A stretch of 64,000 nucleotides of DNA. Origin: Caballeronia jiangsuensis. GTDB lineage: Bacteria; Pseudomonadota; Gammaproteobacteria; Burkholderiales; Burkholderiaceae. Shown piece by piece: positions 1 through 8,573 of the stretch. The stretch covers positions 21,508 to 85,507 of the forward strand of contig JFHF01000036.1 in assembly GCA_000648925.1 (NCBI GenBank), read 5' to 3'. Below the pieces are notes generated by a model. It searched no databases, was not told the DNA's origin, and saw only the letters and a list, made by a program, of their open reading frames with translations. Within the stretch, counting starts at the first letter, position 1, and each line of letters starts with the position of its first letter. The position numbers were made by a program, and so were the translations under genes.

Positions 1-1
1 C

Positions 2-211
2 GACGCGCGTCTTTTCGGCGATCTGCAGCCGCTCGCGCAGCATTATCAGCGCGCGATTTCGCAGCGCGGCGGCGTCGCGGACGCGCGGCTTTCGGAGTAT
101 CGCTGGTTGCTGGAAGAACTGCGCGTGTCGCTGTTCGCGCAGGAATTGCGCACGCCGATGCCCGTTTCGGTGAAGCGGCTCCATAAGGTCTGGGAATCGA
201 TGCAGCGCTAG
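2..211 (+). CDS. hrpA: ATP-dependent RNA helicase HrpA, C-terminal end (partial)
   Basis: An open frame enters from the left edge and ends at a TAG at 209-211, leaving the last 69 residues. The stretch with ELRVSLFAQEL and the closing PVSVKRLHKVWE matches, as I remember it, the extreme C terminus of long HrpA-type DEAH helicases, beyond the helicase core. The ATPase motifs lie outside the window, so the identification rests on this tail alone. HrpA is a cytoplasmic RNA helicase involved in mRNA processing and rescue of stalled ribosomes in E. coli. Alternative: another DEAH-box helicase sharing this C-terminal domain (DUF3418). Confidence 0.7.
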   Translation, partial: DARLFGDLQPLAQHYQRAISQRGGVADARLSEYRWLLEELRVSLFAQELRTPMPVSVKRLHKVWESMQR

Positions 212-348
212 ACCGTGACCGAAAAACTTGCCGCAACACGCCGTTTCTTGCGCCCTCGCAGCGTATTGCGCAAAAAGCCGCAGCCGGTCAACCCGCCGCG
301 CGAGGCAAACGTTCTACAATGACGCCTGCCTTCCGAAGCCTATTTTCC

Positions 349-1362
349 ATGCGCAATATTTTCTGTTCCGGCCGTTTCCGTGCGGCCGCCGCACGCGCGG
401 CGCTTGCTACCGGCGCCGCTCTCGTCGCCACCGCAGCGTTCGCCAACAATGTCATCGTGCTCAACTCGGCGGAAGCCACGCTGAGCCTGATCGACGAAAA
501 CACGCATCAGGTCGTCGGCACCGTGCCTACCGGCAAGGAACCGCACCATCTGATGCCGACGCCCGACAGCTCGTCGCTGATCGTCGCGAATTCGGTGTCG
601 AATAACCTGATGTTCGTCGATCCGAAAACCGGCGCGTTCCAGCGCTGGGTGCAGGACATCGAAGATCCGTATCAGCTCGGCTTTTCGCCGGACCGGAAAT
701 GGTTCGTGTCGACGGGGCTGCGTCTCGACCGCCTCGACATCTACCATTTCGACGGCAAGAACCTGAGCCTCGCGAAGCGCCTGCCGCTCGCGACGATGCC
801 GAGCCACATCGCGTTCACGAACGACAGTTCGACTGCGTTCATCTCGCTGCAGGTGTCCGGTGAAATCGCCGCGATCGACCTGGCGACGCAGACCGTGAAA
901 TGGAAGATGAAAGTCGGCAAGGTGCCCGCCGGCGTCTGGCTCACGCCGCAGGACAAGTATCTGCTCGTCGGCATGACGGGCGCGGATTACGTGGCCGTGG
1001 TCGACTGGCGCAACCAGAAGATCGTCAAGACCATCACGACGGGCAAGGGCGCGCACAACTTCCGTTCGATGGTCGACGGCAAGCACGTGCTGGTGTCGAA
1101 TCGCGTGGCGAACACGATCAGCATCATCGACGAGGACACGCTCACCAACGTCGGCGATATCACCGGTCTGCTGCCGGGCCCGGACGATATGGAACTTTCC
1201 GCCGACAAGAAGTATCTGTGGGTTACGTTCCGCTTCGCGAAGCACGTCGGCGTGATCGACCTCGCGAATCGTAAGCTGATCGAAACCATCAAGGTCGGCC
1301 GCTCGCCGCACGGCATTTATTTCTTCAACCGCGCACCGGTGACGGCGCCCAACGGGGCGTAA
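349..1362 (+). CDS. Secreted YVTN-type beta-propeller protein
   Basis: 337 residues from the ATG at 349. An ATG ten codons upstream (319) is possible, but 349 puts a clean signal peptide first: a basic start, an Ala-rich core and a likely cut after ATAAFA. The mature part repeats units of about 40 residues with patterns such as 'NVIVLNSAEATLSLID', 'KVPAGVWLTPQDKYLLVG' and 'VGRSPHGIYFFNRAP', typical of YVTN/lactonase-like seven-bladed propellers. Blade-type proteins of this kind sit in the periplasm or at the surface. No enzyme residues can be assigned, so the substrate is unknown. It stands alone between hrpA and the hydroxylase gene. No strong Shine-Dalgarno sequence is visible at either start. 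Confidence 0.8.
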   Translation: MRNIFCSGRFRAAAARAALATGAALVATAAFANNVIVLNSAEATLSLIDENTHQVVGTVPTGKEPHHLMPTPDSSSLIVANSVSNNLMFVDPKTGAFQRWVQDIEDPYQLGFSPDRKWFVSTGLRLDRLDIYHFDGKNLSLAKRLPLATMPSHIAFTNDSSTAFISLQVSGEIAAIDLATQTVKWKMKVGKVPAGVWLTPQDKYLLVGMTGADYVAVVDWRNQKIVKTITTGKGAHNFRSMVDGKHVLVSNRVANTISIIDEDTLTNVGDITGLLPGPDDMELSADKKYLWVTFRFAKHVGVIDLANRKLIETIKVGRSPHGIYFFNRAPVTAPNGA

Positions 1363-1450
1363 GCGGAGCAGCAGAGGGCGCCTGGCGCGCCCTATACTAG
1401 GATTGAGGAAAGGCCGGCGCACCGGACGGCCGCAAGCACCACGGAGCACC

Positions 1451-2470
1451 ATGTTTCATTCCATTCTTTCGTCGCTGGACGGTCTCGTTTCCTGGCTGCA
1501 GACGCTGCTCTATGTCGATGTCGTGCAGCCGGCGCTGTTCAAGATCGGCCTGATGGACTACGACGAGGACACGTACGACGCGCTCTACTGGGTGATCGTC
1601 GGCGTGCTGGAAGTGCTCGCGATGTACGCGATCCTGCGCCCGCTCGAAGCCTTCCGCCCCGCGGAGGAATGGAAGGACCGCAAGGGCGTGCGTGTGGACG
1701 TGCTCTACACGTGGATCGTCAAGCTCGGCATCCTCAATCTGTTTTTCTTCTTCACGTTCCAGCCGCTCTTCGATTCGATGCAGAGCTGGCTGCGCATCCA
1801 TAACGTGCCGAATCTCGAAATCGACAATCTGTGGCCGGGCGTCACCACTCAGCCGCTCGTCACGTTCGTCATTTATCTGCTGATCCTCGATTTCGCGGGC
1901 TACTGGTATCACCGTCTGGAGCATCGCTTCGGCATCTGGTGGGAACTGCATGCGGTGCATCACAGCCAGCAGAAGATGTCGCTCTGGACGGACGATCGCA
2001 ACCATCTGCTCGACGACATTCTGCAGGCAAGCTTTTTCGCCTGCGTCGCGCTCGTGATCGGCGTGGAGCCGTCGCAGTTCGTCGTGCTCGTCGCCATCAC
2101 GAATTTCATGCAGAGCGTGCAGCATGCGAACATCCGCCTGCACTTCGGCTGGCTCTTCGATCGCATTATCGTGAGTCCGGCGTTTCATCGGCGTCATCAC
2201 GCGATCGGCTTCGGTCACGAAGGCACGACCTACGGCTGCAACTTCGGCGTGCTGTTCTCGTTCTGGGATGTCCTGTTCCGCTCGGCATCGTTCGACCGCA
2301 CCGTCGAGCCGACCGGCATCCGCGACCAGCTCGGCGCGCCGGGCGTGAAGCCGGTTCATTATGGCGACGGTTTCATCGAGCAGCACTGGCTCGCGTTCAG
2401 GCGCATCGCCGCGCGCGTTTCCGCGCGTCGCGCGGGCGCGTCCCCTTCGGACAACTCGGCGGCCGTCTGA
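1451..2470 (+). CDS. Sterol desaturase / fatty acid hydroxylase family protein
   Basis: 339 residues from ATG 1451. It is an integral membrane protein with several hydrophobic segments in the first 180 residues and the histidine clusters of the fatty-acid-hydroxylase superfamily: YHRLEHR, then ELHAVHHSQQ, then FHRRHHAIG. These bind a di-iron centre that hydroxylates or desaturates a lipid substrate. The family is known, but the substrate cannot be read from the sequence; Burkholderia relatives have been linked to hopanoid or membrane lipid modification, which here is inference. An in-frame start 16 codons upstream exists but would add a basic, low-complexity leader. It is followed after 81 bases by the EI24 gene. 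Confidence 0.85.
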   Translation: MFHSILSSLDGLVSWLQTLLYVDVVQPALFKIGLMDYDEDTYDALYWVIVGVLEVLAMYAILRPLEAFRPAEEWKDRKGVRVDVLYTWIVKLGILNLFFFFTFQPLFDSMQSWLRIHNVPNLEIDNLWPGVTTQPLVTFVIYLLILDFAGYWYHRLEHRFGIWWELHAVHHSQQKMSLWTDDRNHLLDDILQASFFACVALVIGVEPSQFVVLVAITNFMQSVQHANIRLHFGWLFDRIIVSPAFHRRHHAIGFGHEGTTYGCNFGVLFSFWDVLFRSASFDRTVEPTGIRDQLGAPGVKPVHYGDGFIEQHWLAFRRIAARVSARRAGASPSDNSAAV

Positions 2471-2551
2471 ACGTTCCGCCACGACCAACGGCCGCGCGCG
2501 GCGCTGGTTTATCCTGTCGGTTCTTCTTTCTCTTTCTTCTTCGAATCACGC

Positions 2552-3403
2552 ATGAGTGACCTGCTGCGTTCGTTCGTGCGCGCGCTCGCGAACGTCTTTC
2601 ATCCGCGCATGCTCTGGCTGACGCTGATGCCTTTCGGCGTCGCCACAGTGCTATGGGGCGCGCTCCTCTGGTTCTTCTGGCAGACGCTCACGGGCGCCGC
2701 GAATAGCTGGCTCGACGGCTGGGCGCTCACGTCCGCGATGTACCGCCTCTTCGATACGGTCGGCTTCTCGTCGCTGCACGCGGTGATCGCGCCGTTCCTC
2801 GTCGTCATCATGACGGTGCCGCTGATCGTCGTCACGGTGCTCCTGCTGATCGCGACGCTGTCGATGCCAGGCGTCGTCACGCTGCTCACGCGCAAACCGA
2901 GAGGGCATTATTCGTCGCTCGAAGAACGGCGCGGCGGCTCGTGGTACGGCAGTCTCGGGCACTCGGTCGTGACCACGCTCGTGTGTCTCGTATTGCTGGT
3001 CGTCACGCTGCCGTTTTGGCTGATCCCGCCGTTCTTCGCGCTGATCCCGCCGCTGCTGTGGGGCTGGCTGACGTATCGCGTGATGACTTACGACGCGCTC
3101 GCGCTGCATGCCAGCGCGGAGGAGCGCCGCGCGATCGTGCGTAATGCGCGGTGGCCCTTGCTCGCGATCGGCATCGTGAGCGGACTTCTGAGTTCCGTGC
3201 CGACGATGCTCTGGGCGTGGTCCGTATGGCTCTTGCCGCTTTTCCCGGTCGTTGCGGCCGTGACGATCTGGGCGTATGCGTTCATCCTCGTGTTTTCCGC
3301 GCTGTGGTTCGCGCATTACTGTCTGCACGCGCTCGAGCGCCTGCGCGCGAACGAGCCGCATTATCCAGCGATCACGGTCGAATCCCGCGACGTTTCACTG
3401 TAA
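2552..3403 (+). CDS. EI24 (CysZ-like) membrane protein
   Basis: 283 residues. Long hydrophobic stretches at about 20-45, 75-115, 145-175 and 205-260, separated by short polar loops, match the EI24/etoposide-induced 2.4 family that includes E. coli CysZ (sulfate uptake). No cys genes are nearby, so a sulfate role is not supported by context. It lies 16 bases upstream of the CinA-type gene and is probably co-transcribed with it and with cutC. Confidence 0.75.
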   Translation: MSDLLRSFVRALANVFHPRMLWLTLMPFGVATVLWGALLWFFWQTLTGAANSWLDGWALTSAMYRLFDTVGFSSLHAVIAPFLVVIMTVPLIVVTVLLLIATLSMPGVVTLLTRKPRGHYSSLEERRGGSWYGSLGHSVVTTLVCLVLLVVTLPFWLIPPFFALIPPLLWGWLTYRVMTYDALALHASAEERRAIVRNARWPLLAIGIVSGLLSSVPTMLWAWSVWLLPLFPVVAAVTIWAYAFILVFSALWFAHYCLHALERLRANEPHYPAITVESRDVSL

Positions 3404-3419
3404 GAACAAAGGGGCACTC

Positions 3420-4241
3420 ATGGGCATTGGCGTCATCATCATCGGCGACGAGATCCTGTCCGGCCGACGCACCGACAAGCATCTGCCGAAAATCATCGAA
3501 CTGCTGAGTGCGCGCGGCCTGTCGCTCGACTGGGCAGAGTACGTCGGCGACGATCCCGCGCGCATCACCGCGACGCTCGCGCGAACTTTCGCGTCCGGCG
3601 ACATCGTTTTTTCGACGGGCGGCATCGGCGCGACACCGGACGATCACACGCGCCAGTGCGCCGCGCAGGCGCTGGGCGTGCCGCTGGCTTTGCATCCGGA
3701 GGCGGCGGAGCTGATCCGCGCGCGCATCCGCGACACAGCGGCTCAGGCGGGCGACAAACCGGTCGATCTGGAGTCGCCGGAGAATCTGCATCGCCTGAAC
3801 ATGGGCACGTTTCCGCAGGGCGCGGAGATCATTCCGAACAGCTACAACAAGATTCCCGGCTTCACGGTCGGCGATCATCACTTCGTGCCGGGCTTTCCGG
3901 TGATGGCGTGGCCGATGATCGAGTGGGTGCTCGACACGAAGTACGCGCATCTTCATCATGCGACGCCGCATGTGGAGCGCTCGCTGCTCGTGTTCGGCCT
4001 GCCGGAATCGCGCATCACGCCGCTGATGGTCACGATCGAGCGCGATTTCGACGGCGTGCGAGCGTTCAGCCTGCCGAGCGTCGGCGATGCGGCGCGCGGG
4101 GCGCTTTACGCGCGGTCGCACATCGATCTGGGCGTCAAGGGCGATCCGGAGCAGGCGAATGCGGCGTTCGAGGTGCTGCGTGAAGGCGTGATCGCGCTGG
4201 GCGGCGAGGTCGTCGAAGTGCCGCCGGAGGAAACGAAGTGA
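3420..4241 (+). CDS. CinA-like molybdopterin-binding (MoaB/Mog fold) protein
   Basis: 273 residues from the ATG at 3420, which is preceded by AAAGGGGCACTC. The N-terminal 180 residues contain the MoCF-binding landmarks: IGDEILSGRRTDKHLPK near the start and FSTGGIGATPDDHT near residues 60-75. The protein has the N-terminal CinA domain but not the C-terminal nicotinamide-nucleotide amidohydrolase domain of full CinA (about 410 residues), so it belongs to the short 'competence/damage-inducible protein A-like' group. The true substrate of this group is uncertain. It overlaps cutC by four bases. Confidence 0.8.
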   Translation: MGIGVIIIGDEILSGRRTDKHLPKIIELLSARGLSLDWAEYVGDDPARITATLARTFASGDIVFSTGGIGATPDDHTRQCAAQALGVPLALHPEAAELIRARIRDTAAQAGDKPVDLESPENLHRLNMGTFPQGAEIIPNSYNKIPGFTVGDHHFVPGFPVMAWPMIEWVLDTKYAHLHHATPHVERSLLVFGLPESRITPLMVTIERDFDGVRAFSLPSVGDAARGALYARSHIDLGVKGDPEQANAAFEVLREGVIALGGEVVEVPPEETK

Positions 4242-4933
4242 CGCTGCTGGAAGTTATCGCGACCACGGTTGCCGATGCGCGCGCGGCGGAACGCGGCGGC
4301 GCGAACCGGCTGGAGCTCATCACGGCGATGGGCGAGGGCGGACTGACGCCGAGCATCGGGCTGATCGAAGCGGTGGTCGACGCGGTCGGCATTCCGGTGA
4401 ACGTGATCGTGCGGCCGCACAGCCGCTCGTTCGTCTACGATGCCGACGATTACGCGGTCATCATCCGCGACGTGCGCGCGGTGGCGAAGGCGCGGGCGAA
4501 TGCGATCGTCGTGGGCATGCTGAACGCGAATGGCGATGTGGACACCGACGGCCTCGCGCGCGTGATCGAAGCGGCGGATGGCTTGCAGCTCACGTTTCAC
4601 CGCGCGTTCGACGAAGCACGCGATATTTTCGCTGCGTTCGATACGCTGCTGACTTTCAATGCCGTGACCAATGTGTTGACGTCGGGCGGCAAGCCGTCGG
4701 TGCTGGAAGCGCCGACGACGATTGCGAAGCTCGTCGAAAGGGCCGCGGGAACGCGCTGCACGGTGCTCGCGGGCGCCGGACTGACCGTCGATGCCGTGAA
4801 GCCCTTCGTTGCATCGACGGGTGCGCGCGCGGTGCACTTCGGCTCGGGTGTGCGCGTCGACGGGAAGGGGCTCGCGCCTGTCGATGAAGCGAGGGTCAGG
4901 CGCGTGCGGACGTTGCTCGACGCGCCGGACTAA
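4238..4933 (+). CDS. cutC: Copper homeostasis protein CutC
   Basis: 231 residues starting at a GTG that overlaps the stop of the previous gene (GTGA), a sign of translational coupling. The TIM-barrel family signature is clear: LLEVIATTVADARAAERGGA at the N terminus, 'RLELITAMGEGGLTPS', 'VNVIVRPHSRSFVYD', 'LTFHRAFDEARD' and 'LTSGGKPSVLEA'. Length is normal for CutC (230-250). The family was named for copper tolerance in E. coli, but its molecular activity is not settled and no copper genes flank it here. Confidence 0.9.
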   Translation: MTLLEVIATTVADARAAERGGANRLELITAMGEGGLTPSIGLIEAVVDAVGIPVNVIVRPHSRSFVYDADDYAVIIRDVRAVAKARANAIVVGMLNANGDVDTDGLARVIEAADGLQLTFHRAFDEARDIFAAFDTLLTFNAVTNVLTSGGKPSVLEAPTTIAKLVERAAGTRCTVLAGAGLTVDAVKPFVASTGARAVHFGSGVRVDGKGLAPVDEARVRRVRTLLDAPD

Positions 4934-4939
4934 ACAACA

Positions 4940-5404
4940 TCAAGCCCCAATCCACGGCAGCTTCCGAAAACACCATCCCGACACCGTTTTCCGATGCCCC
5001 TGCCCATCCTTATCGCCTTCGAACCCTTCCAGCAGGTCATACGCCTGCGCATAACCCTCCTTCTGCGCAGCAACCGCCGCGAGCTTCGAGCGCGCGGCGC
5101 TGCGGCACAAAAACACGACAGGCGTATCCGGGGTGGCGACCTGTCGCAATTGTTCGATAAACTCGGCATTCGGCACGGAGCCGGGGTAGCGGATCCACTC
5201 GATATGCGCGTACTGCGCGCCATCGATGGCCGGGCGGCCGACCCAGTCCAGCTCGGCGCGCGTGCGAACATCGACGAGGCGCACGCGCGGATCGAGTTGC
5301 AGAAGTTCGAACGCTTCGGCAGGCGAGAACGCCCCCGCATAGGTGAGGCCGTTCTCGGCGGCGCGTTTGCTGGCCTGGCTATAGAGTTGTTCGAGCGTGC
5401 TCAT
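4940..5404 (-). CDS. Rhodanese-like domain protein
   Basis: 154 residues read leftward; converges on cutC with six bases between stops. Rhodanese features: VRLVDVRTRAELDWVG near residue 40 and the active-site loop 'VVFLCRSAARSKLAAVAA' around residue 95, with the catalytic cysteine in CRSAARS. It ends with the C-terminal 'GHRKTVSGWCFRKLPW', seen in single-domain rhodaneses of Burkholderiales. Likely a cytoplasmic sulfurtransferase; acceptor unknown. Confidence 0.85.
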   Translation of the reverse strand: MSTLEQLYSQASKRAAENGLTYAGAFSPAEAFELLQLDPRVRLVDVRTRAELDWVGRPAIDGAQYAHIEWIRYPGSVPNAEFIEQLRQVATPDTPVVFLCRSAARSKLAAVAAQKEGYAQAYDLLEGFEGDKDGQGHRKTVSGWCFRKLPWIGA

Positions 5405-5498
5405 GGCGTATCGGTCTCCGTTAAGCGCAAAGAATCATTCTAGCGCGCGGCATAAGCCGGACAGACCGATGCGCGATACTGGTGCAAGACGGGCGTGA

Positions 5499-5555
5499 TG
5501 CACCGAAAACGTGCTTTGATATTACTGGACAACCGTGTGCGCACCGAAAAGGTGC
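5499..5555 (+). promoter_or_regulatory. Two probable NtrC binding sites upstream of glnA
   Basis: TGCACCGAAAACGTGCT at 5499-5515 and GCACCGAAAAGGTGC at 5541-5555 both resemble the palindromic NtrC enhancer consensus TGCACCNNNNNGGTGCA; the second has perfect GCACC/GGTGC arms. They lie about 80-150 bases upstream of the sigma-54-type promoter, a usual enhancer distance. The ntrB-ntrC pair sits downstream of glnA, which fits autoregulation. Confidence 0.75.
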
Positions 5556-5631
5556 GTATCCGATTCGCAGCGCAACAAGGATCGCTTCAAAACGCGCGCT
5601 GCTTCAAGCGCTTAGCGCAAAGATGGTGCGC

Positions 5632-5648
5632 TTGGCACGGAAGCTGCT
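5632..5648 (+). promoter_or_regulatory. Sigma-54 (-24/-12) promoter of glnA
   Basis: TTGGCACGGAAGCTGCT matches the sigma-54 consensus YTGGCACGNNNNTTGCW with one mismatch (C for the first T of the -12 element), and the GG and GC doublets are correctly spaced. It lies about 85 bases upstream of the glnA ATG and downstream of the NtrC sites. Confidence 0.8.
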
Positions 5649-5732
5649 TTTCCATCCTCGATTGAATCGATGTACAGAATTGGTCGGGGCGGCGAGGTGA
5701 TTCGCCGACTTTTGTTAATCAGGAGATAGGTA

Positions 5733-7148
5733 ATGAGTAAATCCGTGGCCGACGTCATGCAACTCGTCAAGGACGAGGACGTCAAGTTCGTCGACTTCCG
5801 TTTCACCGACACGCGCGGCAAAGAACAACACGTATCCGTGCCGGTTTCGGCATTCGACGAAGACAAATTTGAAAGCGGCCACGCTTTCGACGGTTCGTCC
5901 ATCGCAGGCTGGAAGGGCATCGAAGCGTCGGACATGCTGCTCGTGCCGGATGCGGACACCGCCTTCATCGATCCGTTCTTCGAAGAATCGACGCTGGTTC
6001 TGACCTGCGACGTGGTCGAGCCCGCCGACGGCAAGGGCTACGAGCGCGACCCGCGTTCGCTGGCACGCCGCGCGGAAGCCTATCTCAAGAGCTCGGGCCT
6101 GGGCGACACCGCGTTCTTCGGTCCGGAGCCGGAATTCTTCATTTTCGACTCGGTGCAATGGAACACGGACCAGTCGGGCACGTTCCTGAAGATCGGTTCG
6201 GAAGAAGCGCCGTGGTCGTCGGCGAAGGAATTCGAAGGCGGCAACACCGGTCACCGTCCGGGCACGAAGGGCGGCTATTTCCCGGTCGCGCCGGTCGACA
6301 CGTTCCAGGACATCCGCTCGGAAATGTGTCTGCTGCTCGAACAGATCGGCATTCCGGTCGAAGTGCACCACCACGAAGTGGCGGGCCAGGGCCAGAACGA
6401 AATCGGCACCAAGTTCTCGACGCTGGTTCAGCGCGCGGACTGGCTGCAGCAGATGAAGTACATCATCCATAACGTGGCGCACACGTATGGCAAGACGGCG
6501 ACCTTCATGCCGAAGCCGATCGTCGGCGACAACGGTTCGGGCATGCACGTCCACCAGTCGATCTGGAAAGACGGCCAGAACCTGTTCGCGGGCAACGGCT
6601 ACGCGGGCCTGTCGGAATTCGCGCTGTTCTACATCGGCGGCATCATCAAGCACGCGCGCGCGCTGAACGCGATCACGAACCCGGGTACGAACTCGTACAA
6701 GCGTCTCGTGCCGCACTTCGAAGCGCCGGTGAAGCTGGCTTATTCGGCTCGTAACCGTTCGGCATCGATCCGTATTCCGCACGTGTCCAACCCGAAGGGC
6801 CGCCGTATCGAAACGCGCTTCCCGGATCCGCTGGCGAACCCGTACCTGTGTTTCTCCGCGCTGATGATGGCGGGTCTCGACGGCGTGCAGAACAAGATTC
6901 ATCCGGGCGAAGCCGCGGACAAGAATCTGTACGACCTGCCGCCGGAAGAAGACAAGAAGATCCCGACCGTGTGCGCGGGCCTCGACCAGGCACTCGACGC
7001 GCTCGACGCGGATCGCGAGTTCCTGACGCGCGGCGGCGTGTTCACGGATTCGATGCTCGACGCATACATCGAACTGAAGACGAACGAGCTGCAGCGTTAT
7101 CGTCAGGCGGTGCATCCGATCGAGTTCGAGATGTACTACTCGCTGTAA
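5733..7148 (+). CDS. glnA: Glutamine synthetase, type I
   Basis: 471 residues, the usual length of GSI-beta. It makes glutamine from glutamate, ammonia and ATP in the cytoplasm as a dodecamer. Visible landmarks: FDGSSIAGWKGI near residue 53, metal-binding FGPEPEFFIFD near 128, 'HHEVAGQGQNEI' near 212, the ATP-binding stretch KPIVGDNGSGMHVHQS near 263, and the adenylylation site NLYDLPPE with Tyr400. GGAGATAGGT precedes the ATG. Regulation is shown by the NtrC and sigma-54 sites upstream; the Tyr site implies GlnE control. A strong terminator follows, so ntrB-ntrC may also be expressed separately. Confidence 0.98.
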   Translation: MSKSVADVMQLVKDEDVKFVDFRFTDTRGKEQHVSVPVSAFDEDKFESGHAFDGSSIAGWKGIEASDMLLVPDADTAFIDPFFEESTLVLTCDVVEPADGKGYERDPRSLARRAEAYLKSSGLGDTAFFGPEPEFFIFDSVQWNTDQSGTFLKIGSEEAPWSSAKEFEGGNTGHRPGTKGGYFPVAPVDTFQDIRSEMCLLLEQIGIPVEVHHHEVAGQGQNEIGTKFSTLVQRADWLQQMKYIIHNVAHTYGKTATFMPKPIVGDNGSGMHVHQSIWKDGQNLFAGNGYAGLSEFALFYIGGIIKHARALNAITNPGTNSYKRLVPHFEAPVKLAYSARNRSASIRIPHVSNPKGRRIETRFPDPLANPYLCFSALMMAGLDGVQNKIHPGEAADKNLYDLPPEEDKKIPTVCAGLDQALDALDADREFLTRGGVFTDSMLDAYIELKTNELQRYRQAVHPIEFEMYYSL

Positions 7149-7229
7149 AGCGACGCACGCCCGCATGATCCGAGCGCGTTTCGTGGTGAGCAGTCAGGCG
7201 AAGCGCGCGACGCATGCGATGCAGTGAAG

Positions 7230-7257
7230 AAAAGGGACGGCGCGCCGTCCCTTTTTT
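7230..7257 (+). terminator. Rho-independent terminator of glnA
   Basis: A perfect palindrome (GGGACGGCG / CGCCGTCCC, 7234-7251) is flanked by an A run and followed by six T residues. It lies about 85 bases after the glnA stop. Confidence 0.85.
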
Positions 7258-7321
7258 AATCGCCGCAATGTCATAGAACGAGAAGAAGATCGGTGTCACG
7301 AACGACCTCAACCATTGCACG

Positions 7322-8464
7322 ATGGTGCTAAAGAACCTCATCAAGGCGCGCAAGGGTCACGCCGATGCGCTGACAGACGACTCGCGACTCGCGGGAAGCG
7401 GGCTTCTCCCGGGATTCGAAGCGCTGCCCACGAACGTGCTCGTTCTGGACATACGCAATCTCAGGATCGCGTACGCGAACCCTTCGGCCGAAGCGATGCT
7501 GGAGATGTCGCGCAAGCAACTGACGCAGATGAACTGGCCCGAGCTCTTCGCGAATTCGGACGAGCTGGCGACCACGATCGCGTCGATCGCGGAGAACCGC
7601 TTCAACGCGACGCGGCTCGATGCGGTCCTCGAACGTCAGAGCCGCGAGCCGGTGCATGTGCATGCGATCGTCGGCTATCTCGAAGCGGCGCCCGAGTACG
7701 TGCTGCTCGAACTCTTCGAGAACGAGCGCCATCTGCGCACCGATCGCGAAGAGCGCATCCATGACCTCACCGCCGTCAACAAGCAACTGATCCGCAATCT
7801 CGCGCACGAGATCAAGAATCCGCTCGGCGGAATTCGCGGCGCGGCGCAGTTGCTCGAATTCGAGCTCGGCGCGCGCGAACGCGACGAACTGCGCGAGTAC
7901 ACGCAGGTCATCATCAAGGAATCGGATCGGCTGCAGACCCTCGTCGATCGCTTGCTGGAGCCGCACCGGCATCCGCATATCGTCGGCGACGTGAACATCC
8001 ACGAAGTATGCGAGCGCGTGCGGGCCGTGATTCTCGCGGAGTTTCCGCGCGGCCTCACGATCGAGCGCGACTACGACGTGAGCGTGCCCGACTTGCGCGG
8101 CGACAAGGAGCAATTGATTCAGGCGCTGCTCAACGTCGTGCGCAACGCGGCCGAAGCGCTGAAGGAGCGCATTTCACAAGGCGATGCGAGGATCGAACTG
8201 CGCACGCGCATCGCGCGCAAAGTGACGATCGGCAAGAAGCTGCACAAACTGGCATTGGACTTGCATATCACTGACAACGGTCCCGGCATCCCCAGCGAAA
8301 TCCGCGACCGGATCTTCTTCCCGCTCGTATCGGGCAGGGAAGACGGCAGCGGTCTCGGTCTCACGCTCGCGCAATCGTTCGTCCATCAGCACGATGGCCT
8401 GATCGAAGTCGAGAGCCGGCCGGGCTGCACCGAATTCGCCATCCTGTTGCCGTTTGAGAATTGA
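7322..8464 (+). CDS. glnL: Nitrogen regulation sensor kinase NtrB (GlnL)
   Basis: 380 residues, slightly longer than E. coli NtrB (349). No membrane segment; an N-terminal PAS domain (about 35-135) is followed by the HisKA dimerisation helix with phospho-acceptor His162 in 'NLAHEIKNPLGGIRG', then the ATPase domain with the N box (NVVRNAAEAL), 'DNGPGIP' and 'GSGLGLTLAQS'. It phosphorylates or dephosphorylates NtrC under PII control. It sits between glnA and ntrC, as in many proteobacteria. The first 25 residues vary in the family, so a slightly later start is possible. Confidence 0.95.
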   Translation: MVLKNLIKARKGHADALTDDSRLAGSGLLPGFEALPTNVLVLDIRNLRIAYANPSAEAMLEMSRKQLTQMNWPELFANSDELATTIASIAENRFNATRLDAVLERQSREPVHVHAIVGYLEAAPEYVLLELFENERHLRTDREERIHDLTAVNKQLIRNLAHEIKNPLGGIRGAAQLLEFELGARERDELREYTQVIIKESDRLQTLVDRLLEPHRHPHIVGDVNIHEVCERVRAVILAEFPRGLTIERDYDVSVPDLRGDKEQLIQALLNVVRNAAEALKERISQGDARIELRTRIARKVTIGKKLHKLALDLHITDNGPGIPSEIRDRIFFPLVSGREDGSGLGLTLAQSFVHQHDGLIEVESRPGCTEFAILLPFEN

Positions 8465-8573
8465 TCACGATCGACCAGCGACGTCACGCGAAGCACGTGA
8501 CCCATCAGGCATCGAAGCCTGACCGTTTCGACGGGCTCACACCGAACCATACGAAGACTTCTCGCCGAACGAT

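Noticed and set aside
340..1452. Long minus-strand frame (370 codons) opposite the propeller gene, and many like it (15717-18188, 24952-27738, 58303-60348, 60683-62674)
   Set aside because: High-GC shadows: they lie antisense to well-recognised genes, are rich in Arg, His and Asp in a pattern typical of reverse-frame translation, and have no ribosome site or recognisable domain.
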